64,000 nt of DNA. It comes from Bacillus sp. P14.5 (GTDB lineage Bacteria; Bacillota; Bacilli; Bacillales; Bacillaceae_B). Position numbers and translations under genes: made by a program. Shown one piece after another: positions 1 through 7,593 of this stretch. The stretch covers positions 1 through 64,000 of the forward strand of contig NZ_NIJF01000095.1 in the NCBI RefSeq assembly GCF_003316765.1, read 5' to 3'. The notes beneath the pieces were generated by a model. The model had not been told where the DNA came from and searched no databases. It worked only from the letters and a program-made list of their open reading frames with translations. The stretch's first letter is position 1. Each line of letters starts with the position of its first letter.

Positions 1-30
1 TCGGGCTGACCAGGGCGCATTCGCTATTTA
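1..30. repeat. 3' end of a dispersed repeat (family C)
   Basis: The first ~25 bases resemble the end of two other repeat copies in this window (41519–41640 and 53890–54011), which also finish with a cggg-ctgagcagggcgca-like string. The rest of the copy lies outside the window. The bases from about 30 to 185 show no gene or clear signal apart from the ribosome binding site of the next gene. Confidence 0.55.
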
Positions 31-185
31 TGACAATCCAGCTTCTGACCCGGGGTCCTCGCCTATCGGAACCTTCATCTGGAGAAGGTCCATCTGCCCC
101 TTGCGAAGTTGTGCCTCAGGAGCGGTAATCAATTTTTAAAAAGACAGATGGCAGTAATGCATTTGAAAACAAAGGGGGATTTTTT

Positions 186-1724
186 GTGTCACAGAAGACA
201 TATGAACATGTACTGGAAGAGCAAAGGGAGAAAATATCCAGCGGCGGCCAGCAGAAATATCATGAAAAGCTTAAAGAACAAAATAAGCTTTTTGTAAGAG
301 ATCGTTTGAATCTATTGTTCGATAACGGGGAGTATCAAGAAGACGGCATGTTCGCCAATTGCCAGGAAGAAGGGCTTCCTGCCGATGGTGTAGTGACGGC
401 AACTGGCAAAATTGGAGGAAGAACAGTTTGTGTTATGGCAAATGATTCTACAGTCAAAGCTGGATCATGGGGTGCCAGAACAGTGGAAAAAATCATCCGT
501 ATCCAGGAAACTGCCCTGAATCTTAAAGTGCCCATTCTGTACTTGGTCGACTCAGCTGGAGCGAGGATTACAGACCAGCTCGAAATGTTTCCTAACCGAA
601 GAGGTGCAGGAAAGATTTTTCATAATCAAGTAAAAATGTCAGGCATGGTTCCGCAAATCTGCCTTTTATTTGGACCGTCAGCTGCAGGTGGCGCATACAT
701 ACCGGCATTCTGTGATATCGTCATCATGGTGGATGGCAATGCTTCAATGTATCTTGGATCTCCGAGGATGGCGGAAAAGGTCATTGGTGAAAAAGTTACA
801 CTGGAAGAAATGGGCGGTGCAAGAATGCACTGTTCGATAAGCGGAGTGGGAGACATGCTGGCTTATTCAGAGGAAGAGGCTATCGAAGCTGCAAAAAATT
901 ATTTGACTTACTTCCCTTCTAATTATCTTCATAAGCCTGCAGCAGCAGAAAGTGTGAAACCTAAAGAAGGACGGTCGCTGGAGCAAATCATCCCGGAACA
1001 TCAAAATGCACCATTCGATATGTATGAATGCATTGATGCTCTGATTGATGAAGGCAGCTTTTTTGAGATGAAGAAGTTATTTGCACAGGAACTCGTGACC
1101 GGTTTTGCCCGAATTGACGGAAAGCCGGTTGGAATCATCGCCAACCAGCCAAAAGTGAAGGGCGGCGTACTGTTTGTCGACTCTGCTGATAAAGCAGCAA
1201 AATTCATAACTTTATGTGACGCTTTTTCAATCCCTCTTCTTTTCCTGGCAGATGTACCGGGCTTCATGATTGGCACCAAAGTAGAGAGAGCAGGAATCAT
1301 CAGGCATGGAGCAAAGCTGATTGCGGCAATGAGTTCGGCGACGGTGCCGAAGATTTCGGTCATTGTCAGAAAAGCATATGGTGCAGGACTTTATGCAATG
1401 GCAGGACCCGCCTTTGAGCCGGATGTCTGCATCGCCCTCCCGACGGCTCAAATAGCAGTTATGGGACCTGAAGCTGCTGTAAATGCAGTGTATTCAAATA
1501 AAATCCAGGCAATCGAAGATCCTAAAGAACGGATTGCCTATGTTCAGGAAAAACAAAAAGAGTATAAAGAGCATATCGATATTTACAAACTCGCTTCTGA
1601 AATGATTGTAGATGAAATAACAGGACCTAATGAATTACGAAATGTCCTTATCGAGCGCTATAAAGTATACGAGACAAAAGAAGTGGAGTTCAGTTCCAGG
1701 AAGCATCCGGTTTATCCGGTTTAA
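186..1724 (+). CDS. Acyl-CoA carboxylase, carboxyltransferase (beta) subunit
   Basis: This is the biotin-dependent carboxyltransferase subunit of the propionyl-/methylcrotonyl-CoA carboxylase family (YngE/MmdA-like). It moves carboxyl from carboxybiotin to an acyl-CoA in the cytoplasm. At 512 residues it has the full family length, with two crotonase-fold halves. GPSAAGGAYIPAF in the N half and GAGLYAMAGPAF in the C half are the glycine-rich oxyanion and acyl-CoA regions, and the ADVPGFMIG segment is typical. The GTG start has an AAAGGGGGA ribosome binding site 7 bases upstream. No biotin carboxylase or carrier gene is visible; they may lie upstream of the window. A strong terminator follows directly, so it ends a transcript. 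The exact acyl-CoA substrate (propionyl, methylcrotonyl or other) cannot be read from the sequence. Confidence 0.9.
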   Translation: MSQKTYEHVLEEQREKISSGGQQKYHEKLKEQNKLFVRDRLNLLFDNGEYQEDGMFANCQEEGLPADGVVTATGKIGGRTVCVMANDSTVKAGSWGARTVEKIIRIQETALNLKVPILYLVDSAGARITDQLEMFPNRRGAGKIFHNQVKMSGMVPQICLLFGPSAAGGAYIPAFCDIVIMVDGNASMYLGSPRMAEKVIGEKVTLEEMGGARMHCSISGVGDMLAYSEEEAIEAAKNYLTYFPSNYLHKPAAAESVKPKEGRSLEQIIPEHQNAPFDMYECIDALIDEGSFFEMKKLFAQELVTGFARIDGKPVGIIANQPKVKGGVLFVDSADKAAKFITLCDAFSIPLLFLADVPGFMIGTKVERAGIIRHGAKLIAAMSSATVPKISVIVRKAYGAGLYAMAGPAFEPDVCIALPTAQIAVMGPEAAVNAVYSNKIQAIEDPKERIAYVQEKQKEYKEHIDIYKLASEMIVDEITGPNELRNVLIERYKVYETKEVEFSSRKHPVYPV

Positions 1725-1730
1725 CGGCCA

Positions 1731-1770
1731 AGGGTTAACCTTCAGATTCAAAATCGGGGTTAACCCTTTT
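1731..1770 (+). terminator. Rho-independent terminator after the carboxylase gene
   Basis: A perfect 10-base inverted repeat, AGGGTTAACC with GGTTAACCCT, surrounds a 17-base loop and is followed by a T run. It starts seven bases after the stop codon. Confidence 0.85.
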
Positions 1771-1905
1771 CTATTGAAGTTGAAGGAATTTGATTCATTG
1801 GTAAAAAAATGTGTAAGAATGACCTGAAGCTATTTTCTCACCTATGGGGCAATGGTAGAATGATATTAGTAATATTAACCAGAATGAACGGATAGAGGAG
1901 ATTGA

Positions 1906-2799
1906 ATGAAAGTTGGAGTAATTGGCGGAGGGTCGATCGGCCTTCTATTTGCAGCGTATCTTGGTAAAATTTTTGAGGTTACCCTTTATGTCAAGAGACA
2001 AGAGCAGGAAGATACCCTTAATCGAAAAGGCATCACTCTGCTTGAGGGTGGGACTTCGACCTCTACGTATTTAAAGGCTTCAGCAGACCTTGAGGATTTG
2101 GGTGTACAGAATTTAATCATCATAGCTGTCAAACAGTACCATTTAGAAGATCTTTATGAGGACTTAACAAAAATCCCTCCAGGTATCCCTTTGCTGTTTC
2201 TCCAGAATGGGATCGGCCATTTGAAAATCCTTGAAAGTCTGCCGCACGAGCATATATATGTTGGAACGGTTGAACATGGTTCGCTTAAGGAATCAGATCA
2301 TGTCGTGGCACACAAAGGGAAAGGGAAAACGAACACAGCTGTTTACCGGGGAAACATCGACCTGCTTAAGGAGCTGTCGCGAAACAGCAGGGACTTTCCG
2401 CTCGAGGTGCAGCAGGATTATGAAGTGATGCTTTTAGAAAAACTGGCGGTCAATGCTGTTATTAACCCTCTTACGGCTGTACTGGGGGTTAAGAACGGAC
2501 GTTTATTTGAGATTGCTGAGTATGAGGCTCTCGCTAAGGAGGTCTTCAATGAGATTATTCTTTTATATCCGAAACTCAAGGGTGTCCTTGGATTTGAAGA
2601 AATAAAAGCAATTGCCTATAGGACACGGGAAAATACTTCATCCATGCTGGCGGATATCAAGGCAAAGAGAAGGACAGAGGTAGAAGCAATTTTGGGGGTG
2701 GTCATCGAAGAAGCGGATCACTCACGCACCCCGCTGAGTGTCATTCCTGTATTATATCAGATGGTCAAAGGGATGGATCATGATAGGAGGAAAGAATAA
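1906..2799 (+). CDS. panE: 2-dehydropantoate 2-reductase
   Basis: PanE/ApbA reduces ketopantoate to pantoate with NADPH, a step toward pantothenate and coenzyme A. The 297-residue protein opens with a Rossmann nucleotide-binding motif (MKVGVIGGGSIGLLFAAYLG). It has the FLQNGIGH region and a helical C-terminal domain with the conserved LEKLAVNAVINPLTAVLG segment, where the lysine and asparagine are catalytic in the family. The ATG start has a GAGGAG site about 6 bases upstream. The next gene starts on the base after the stop codon, so the two are probably co-transcribed. The same panE/ylbQ–bshC–mraZ neighbourhood is known in B. subtilis. Confidence 0.93.
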   Translation: MKVGVIGGGSIGLLFAAYLGKIFEVTLYVKRQEQEDTLNRKGITLLEGGTSTSTYLKASADLEDLGVQNLIIIAVKQYHLEDLYEDLTKIPPGIPLLFLQNGIGHLKILESLPHEHIYVGTVEHGSLKESDHVVAHKGKGKTNTAVYRGNIDLLKELSRNSRDFPLEVQQDYEVMLLEKLAVNAVINPLTAVLGVKNGRLFEIAEYEALAKEVFNEIILLYPKLKGVLGFEEIKAIAYRTRENTSSMLADIKAKRRTEVEAILGVVIEEADHSRTPLSVIPVLYQMVKGMDHDRRKE

Positions 2800-3186
2800 T
2801 TGTCTACTATATTTTCCAGCCTAGTCGCTGTCTTCACTCTGGTTCCTTTTTTAGGTTATTTTGCTTCATTCATCGCAATGAAACAATTAACCGGCAGCCA
2901 CAGAAGAGCTCTGAATACTGCTGTCAATGTTACAACTTTTCTCTTGATATTCTCAGTGCATTTTATCATTCAGGCAATATGGGATAAGTCGCTGCTTTGG
3001 GTGCTTATTCTGGTGCTTCTGATCAGTACGGGCATTCTTTCGGTAATCCACTGGAAAGTCAAAGAGGAAATCGTGTTCCTCCATGTCATCAAAGGAGGCT
3101 GGCGGTTAAATTTTCTCTTATTCTCCACAGCTTATATCCTCCTGCTTTTTTACGGTGTAGCTTCAAGGATCATGCAAACCTTTTAG
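2800..3186 (+). CDS. DUF3397-type small membrane protein
   Basis: A 128-residue hydrophobic protein with about four predicted membrane helices (roughly residues 5–25, 40–60, 64–82 and 103–122), separated by short basic loops. It looks like the DUF3397 proteins that Bacillaceae carry between panE and bshC, but that is recognition by eye. Function unknown. The start is TTG at 2800, directly after the panE stop. It is supported by a TAGGAGG site that lies inside the panE 3' end, 10 bases upstream, which suggests translational coupling. Confidence 0.7.
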   Translation: MSTIFSSLVAVFTLVPFLGYFASFIAMKQLTGSHRRALNTAVNVTTFLLIFSVHFIIQAIWDKSLLWVLILVLLISTGILSVIHWKVKEEIVFLHVIKGGWRLNFLLFSTAYILLLFYGVASRIMQTF

Positions 3187-3411
3187 ATAGTTTTAAAAAA
3201 TTTTATGGATCAATCTTCCTTTTCAGATGCCATCACTGTATATGAAAGGCTTGGCAGGTTTTTGCACACCCTGAACCATCAATCGGCGTTTTAACAAATT
3301 CTTCCTCTTGAGAATTTTAACAACGAACCATTCAGGCAAGTTTTTTCCTTTTATTGTTGTGGAATGCTATACTACGAACAGTAGAAGATGGAAGAAAAGG
3401 AGTCAGTTAAT

Positions 3412-5030
3412 ATGGAACTGGAAAGCTTATATATTCCAGCAACAAATCGTTTTGCTTCACTATACATACAACAGGAACCCCCGGTAACTTCTTTTTTCAT
3501 TACAACCTTAAAGATCCCGAACTATTCTCAGGCAGAATCAGGGATTTAAACAATAGAGACTTTCCAAGGCACTCTCTAACGGAAGTCATTGAAGGGTACA
3601 TGAAGCCTTTCCCTTCAAGTGTGCAGGTTGAAAAATCATTGAAAAAGCTGAAAGAAAATGCTGTTGTCGTCATCGGCGGCCAGCAGGCAGGATTATTGAC
3701 GGGTCCGCTCTATACTATACATAAGGTCATTTCCATTATTAAACTCGCAAAAGAGCAGGAAGAAAAGCTCAAATATCCGGTCATTCCTGTCTTCTGGATT
3801 GCCGGTGAAGATCATGATTACCAGGAGATCAATCATGTCTTCGTTGAACAAAAGGGAAAACTGGAGAAAACGGGTTATCCTGAAAGAGCTTCTGATAAGA
3901 GGATGACAAGTGAGGTTCACTTCAATAAAGAGACGATGCGTAAATGGGTAAATCAGATAATTCATCATTTTGGAGAAACAGAATTCACAAAAGGATTATT
4001 AATGAGCCTTGAAAAATCTATAGCACAATCTGAATCGATTGTAGACTTTTTCAGCAGTATCATCATGTCCCTTTTCAAGGAGTATGGCCTGCTGATCATC
4101 GATTCTGCTTATCCTCCATTGAGGAAATTGGAGAAACCCTTTTTCCGTCACCTGCTTGAGGGAAGCGATATCCTATCCGAAAAAGTCAAAGATCAGCAAA
4201 ACACCATTTTGGAAAAGGGGTTTCCGCTGACCATTGAAATGAAAGATAACGCAGCCAATCTGTTCATTAATGAAAATGGAGAAAGAATCCTCCTTGAACG
4301 GGAGGGGGATTCTTTCAAGGGAAAAAATGGAGAAGTACAATATACTCTTGGACAGCTTGAAGAAATCCTTGATACCGAGCCTCATAGATTCAGTAATAAT
4401 GTAGTCACCCGTCCGCTGATGCAGGAGTGGCTTTTTCCCACCCTTGCTTTCATAGCAGGACCAGGTGAAATAGCCTACTGGGGAGAGTTGAAGAGTGCCT
4501 TTGATTGGGCAGGAAACAAGATGCCGCCGATAGTACCGCGTTTGAACCTTACTATTCTTGAGAGAGATGTTAAAAGGAATATAGAGGAGCTTAACCTTTC
4601 TCTTGATTCTGTCCTGAAGGATGGCGTGGAAAGGGAGAGAGTCCAATATTGGGAATCAGTGAAGGATGAAGACCTTGAAAGCAGGATTGGTGAAGCAGAA
4701 AGAATGCTTATGGAATGCTATGAAGGTATCCTTCCGAAGGCTTGCGCTGTTGACAAAGGGTTGGAGAGCATCATTGAAAAAAACCTCTCCTTTCACAAGC
4801 AGCAATTCGAATACTTGCGACTCAAAACCAACCATTCCCTTCAAAGTAAATATCAGCTGCAGCTGGGTAAATACGACAGGGTCGAGTCTTCTCTCAGACC
4901 TGGAGGAGCACCTCAAGAGCGGTTATGGAATCTATACTACTTCATGAACCGGTATGGAGAAGGTTTTGTCAAGGAATTGATGAAACTGCCGATGGAGTTT
5001 GACGGTAAGCACAAAATAATAAACATATGA
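3412..5030 (+). CDS. bshC: Bacillithiol biosynthesis cysteine-adding enzyme, one apparent frameshift
   Basis: BshC (YllA) joins cysteine to GlcN-malate in the last step of bacillithiol synthesis, the main low-molecular-weight thiol of Bacilli. The reading frame begins at ATG 3412 (MELESLYIPATNRFASLY), behind AAAAGGAG 9 bases upstream, and breaks after about 28 codons. One T is missing from the T6 run at 3492–3497. Restoring it gives TSFFHYNLKDPELFSGRIRD and a continuous 539-residue protein, the length of the B. subtilis enzyme. From codon ~63 the frame is open, with the Rossmann-like core (VVIGGQQAGLLTGPLYTIHK), the IAGEDHD motif and a C-terminal coiled-coil region. As deposited, only a start at 3600 would be called, losing the first ~62 residues. 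A sequencing error is likelier than a true mutation. Confidence 0.93.
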
Positions 5031-5041
5031 TGAGTCAGTTA

Positions 5042-5076
5042 GAAAGCGGTGCAGTCCTGCATCGCTTTTTTCTTTT
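5042..5076 (+). terminator. Terminator after bshC
   Basis: AAAGCGGTGCAG pairs with CTGCATCGCTTT across a two-base loop and is followed by a T-rich run, ten or so bases after the bshC stop. Confidence 0.85.
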
Positions 5077-5162
5077 TGTCTAAGAGCACTGCGGGAAATG
5101 AGGCTCGCAGGTGTCGCTGATGAGTAATGTGAGTAATATCAGGAGGGTGGAGAAGGGCCCAA

Positions 5163-5443
5163 GGTGTCCTTCGAGAACACCGTGAGTGCCAGCAGCAGGC
5201 CAAAAAAGTGTGCCAGGTGTACCTCGAGAGCACCATGAGAGCCACCAGAAGGCCAAAAAAGCGTCTCAGGTATCCCTCGTGAGGACCATGAGAGCCACCA
5301 GCAGGGCAAAAAGGGTCCCAGGTGCCCCTCGAGAACACCGTGAGTGCCACCAGAAGGCCAAAAAAGCGTCTCAGGTGTCCCTCGAGAGGACCATGAGAAA
5401 GAACCACCACAAAGCCAAAAAAGCGTCCCAGGTGTCACTCGTG
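5163..5443. repeat. Tandem array, about five ~53-bp units
   Basis: Degenerate tandem units of 52–57 bases with the consensus elements CAGGTGTCCCTCGAGAG, ACCATGAGAGCCACCAG and AGGCCAAAAAAGCGTC. They fill most of the 725-base gap between bshC and mraZ. Open frames cross the array on both strands, but none has a plausible ribosome binding site or a recognisable product, so it is treated as non-coding. Either side of the array (5077–5162, 5444–5700) I see nothing beyond AT-rich sequence and the mraZ upstream region. Confidence 0.8.
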
Positions 5444-5700
5444 CCCATTCAAAGAGACAATGCAAAAAGTAAAAGCCCAAATATAGGAAACATCCCGTAT
5501 AGCCCAGCCCATTCCAATTGAAGTTAATTTAAAGAATTCCTTTTAGAGAAGAGATGAAAAAACAATTATAGCTCGTATCTCCATCATAATTCCTGCAGGG
5601 AAACTGCTTCCAAGACTGGCTTTGCTGAGGGCTAAAGAAATAATTCAAACAAACTTAAAAAAGCAGGAATTATTGTAACAAAAAAGAAATTAATATATGT

Positions 5701-5725
5701 GTGGAGAAAAGTGGGGGAATGTGGT
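5701..5725 (+). promoter_or_regulatory. Probable MraZ operator: GTGG repeats at 10-bp spacing
   Basis: GTGGA, GTGGG and GTGGT begin at 5701, 5711 and 5721, exactly one helical turn apart, just upstream of mraZ. A further GTGGG lies at 5742. MraZ is known to bind such evenly spaced TGGG-type direct repeats in its own promoter and to control the division cluster. A TTGTAA at 5673 and an AT-rich TATATG at 5694 may be promoter parts, but their spacing (15) is poor. Confidence 0.6.
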
Positions 5726-5756
5726 ACATTTGTGTTAGAAAGTGGGGGCAGTGGAC

Positions 5757-6188
5757 ATGTTCATGGGCGAATATCAACATAACATTGATAATAAAGGTCG
5801 TTTAATCGTCCCTTCCAAGTTCAGGGAGCATCTTAGTGATGCGTTTGTTTTGACACGTGGGCTTGATCAATGTTTATTCGGATATCCCATGGAGGAATGG
5901 AGAGCTTTAGAGGAAAAGCTGAAGACTCTGCCGCTGACCAAAAAAGACGCACGTTCTTTTACACGGTTTTTCTTTTCAGGAGCAACCGAATGTGAATTGG
6001 ACAAGACCGGACGGATCAATATCCCCTCCACACTTACGGATTATGCAAAGCTAGAGAAGGAATGTGTAGTATTGGGAGTTTCCAATCGAATTGAGATTTG
6101 GAGTAAGCCTTTATGGGAAGACTATTTCTCACAGTCAGAAGATTCCTTTGCAGAAATTGCTGAGAATATGATTGATTTTAATATCTAA
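5757..6188 (+). CDS. mraZ: MraZ, transcriptional regulator of the division/cell wall cluster
   Basis: A 143-residue AbrB-fold DNA-binding protein that heads the division and cell wall cluster and represses or tunes it through its own promoter. It consists of two repeated MraZ domains: [24 protein letters not shown], then [23 protein letters not shown]. Each contains the DxKGR or DxTGR motif typical of the family. The start is ATG 5757, which gives the canonical MFMGEYQH amino end and the family length. An in-frame GTG at 5742 would add five residues but has no good ribosome binding site, whereas GGGGGC lies 7 bases before 5757. The upstream GTGG repeats fit autoregulation. Confidence 0.96.
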   Translation: MFMGEYQHNIDNKGRLIVPSKFREHLSDAFVLTRGLDQCLFGYPMEEWRALEEKLKTLPLTKKDARSFTRFFFSGATECELDKTGRINIPSTLTDYAKLEKECVVLGVSNRIEIWSKPLWEDYFSQSEDSFAEIAENMIDFNI

Positions 6189-6270
6189 TCAATTTCCTGC
6201 AGAACCAACCAACTATCCGGAAATAGACTTTACTGAATTGAAAGCAGTTCGATTGGAAAGGTGAATGAGA

Positions 6271-7203
6271 ATGTTTGAACATACAACAGTTTTATTGAAA
6301 GAAACAGTGGATGAACTGGACATCAAAGAAGATGGCATTTATGTGGATTGCACGCTTGGCGGCGCGGGCCATAGTGAATACCTAGTCTCACAGCTCGGTG
6401 AAAACGGCAAGCTGTACTGCTTCGACCAAGACCAGACTGCCATAGACCATGCAAAAGAGAAGCTTAGTCCCTACCTTGACAGGGTAACGTTCATAAGGTC
6501 CAATTTTCGCTATATAAAAGAAGAACTAGCAGAACTGGGCGTTCATCAGGTGGATGGTATCTTATTTGACTTGGGAGTTTCCTCTCCACAGCTGGATACC
6601 CCGGAGAGAGGTTTCAGCTATCACCATGACGCGCCTCTTGATATGCGGATGGATATGGAAGGCGATTTGACAGCGCATGAAGTGGTGAATGAGTGGCGTT
6701 ATGAAGACCTTGTTCGGATTTTCTTTCGTTATGGAGAAGAGAAGTTCTCCAAGCAGATTGCCAGAAAGATTGAAGCAGCGAGAGAGAGTAAGCCAATTGA
6801 AACCACAGGTGAGCTGGTTGATTTAATCAAGGAAGGAATTCCCGCACCGGCGAGAAGAAAAGGCGGACATCCAGCCAAACGGGTATTCCAGGCAATCAGG
6901 ATTGCCGTCAATGATGAGCTGGACGCAGTTGAAGAAGCACTTGAAAAATCGATAGAGATACTGAAGCCGGGCGGAAGGATAAGTGTGATAACCTTCCACT
7001 CTCTTGAAGACCGCATTTGCAAAACAATTTTTAAAGAGAAAGCTTCAGGACCTGATCTGCCGCACGGCCTCCCGATTATTCCGGATGAGTATAAGCCGGA
7101 ACTGAAATTGGTGACCCGAAAGCCGATACTGCCAAGTGATCAAGAATTAGAAGAAAATAATAGAGCTCGTTCTGCCAAGTTAAGGGTTGCAGAAAAAGCG
7201 TAG
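6271..7203 (+). CDS. rsmH: 16S rRNA (cytosine-1402 N4)-methyltransferase
   Basis: RsmH (MraW) uses S-adenosylmethionine to methylate N4 of C1402 in the decoding centre of 16S rRNA. The 310-residue protein shows the SAM-binding motif [14 protein letters not shown] near the N-terminus, the long signature [49 protein letters not shown], and the late [13 protein letters not shown] block. The start chosen is ATG 6271 ([13 protein letters not shown]), 7 bases after AAAGGTG. ATG 6265 is only one base from that site and is less likely. It is followed by ftsL after 27 bases in the usual operon order. Confidence 0.97.
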   Translation: MFEHTTVLLKETVDELDIKEDGIYVDCTLGGAGHSEYLVSQLGENGKLYCFDQDQTAIDHAKEKLSPYLDRVTFIRSNFRYIKEELAELGVHQVDGILFDLGVSSPQLDTPERGFSYHHDAPLDMRMDMEGDLTAHEVVNEWRYEDLVRIFFRYGEEKFSKQIARKIEAARESKPIETTGELVDLIKEGIPAPARRKGGHPAKRVFQAIRIAVNDELDAVEEALEKSIEILKPGGRISVITFHSLEDRICKTIFKEKASGPDLPHGLPIIPDEYKPELKLVTRKPILPSDQELEENNRARSAKLRVAEKA

Positions 7204-7230
7204 AAAAAATAACAGAAGGGAGCAGAGAGA

Positions 7231-7593
7231 GTGAGTAATTTAGCAAGGAAGTATCGTGAACAAACAGTCCAGCAGCCTCAGCGGCAACAGGAAGCAATTC
7301 CGGTAAGAGAAGAAAGGCCCCTCATTACACCCGGGGAGAAAATTTTGGTGGCACTCATAGGAGTAGTATTTTGCTTTATGGCCGTCAACATCATTTCCAC
7401 ACAGTCTTCCATTTATAAAGCAAATAAAGAAATTCAGGTTGTACAGTCTCAAATTGACGTGCAGGAAAAAGCCAACAGTGACCTTAAATTACAGGTCAGT
7501 GAGTTAAGTACATACGAAAGGATCCTGGAGAAGGCTAAAGAGCTGGGACTTGATCTGAAAGAAAAGAATGTTAAGGTTGTGCAGAATCAATGA
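7231..7593 (+). CDS. ftsL: Cell division protein FtsL
   Basis: FtsL is a bitopic divisome protein that forms a complex with DivIB and DivIC and helps activate septal synthesis by FtsW–PBP2B. The 120-residue protein has a short basic cytoplasmic end, one membrane segment at about residues 36–58 (ILVALIGVVFCFMAVNIIST), then an extracytoplasmic coiled coil (YKANKEIQVVQSQIDVQEKANSDLKLQVSEL) ending in YERILEKAKELGLDLKEKNVKVV. That is the usual FtsL layout. The start is GTG 7231 behind GAAGGGAG. The stop overlaps the pbpB start as ATGA, which implies coupled translation. Confidence 0.94.
   Translation: MSNLARKYREQTVQQPQRQQEAIPVREERPLITPGEKILVALIGVVFCFMAVNIISTQSSIYKANKEIQVVQSQIDVQEKANSDLKLQVSELSTYERILEKAKELGLDLKEKNVKVVQNQ

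Noticed and set aside
5163..5443. Open frames on both strands through the tandem array (5039–5521) as a repeat protein
   Set aside because: Frames exist because the unit lacks stops in some phases. There is no ribosome binding site, the units are not a multiple of three in register, and no family is recognised.
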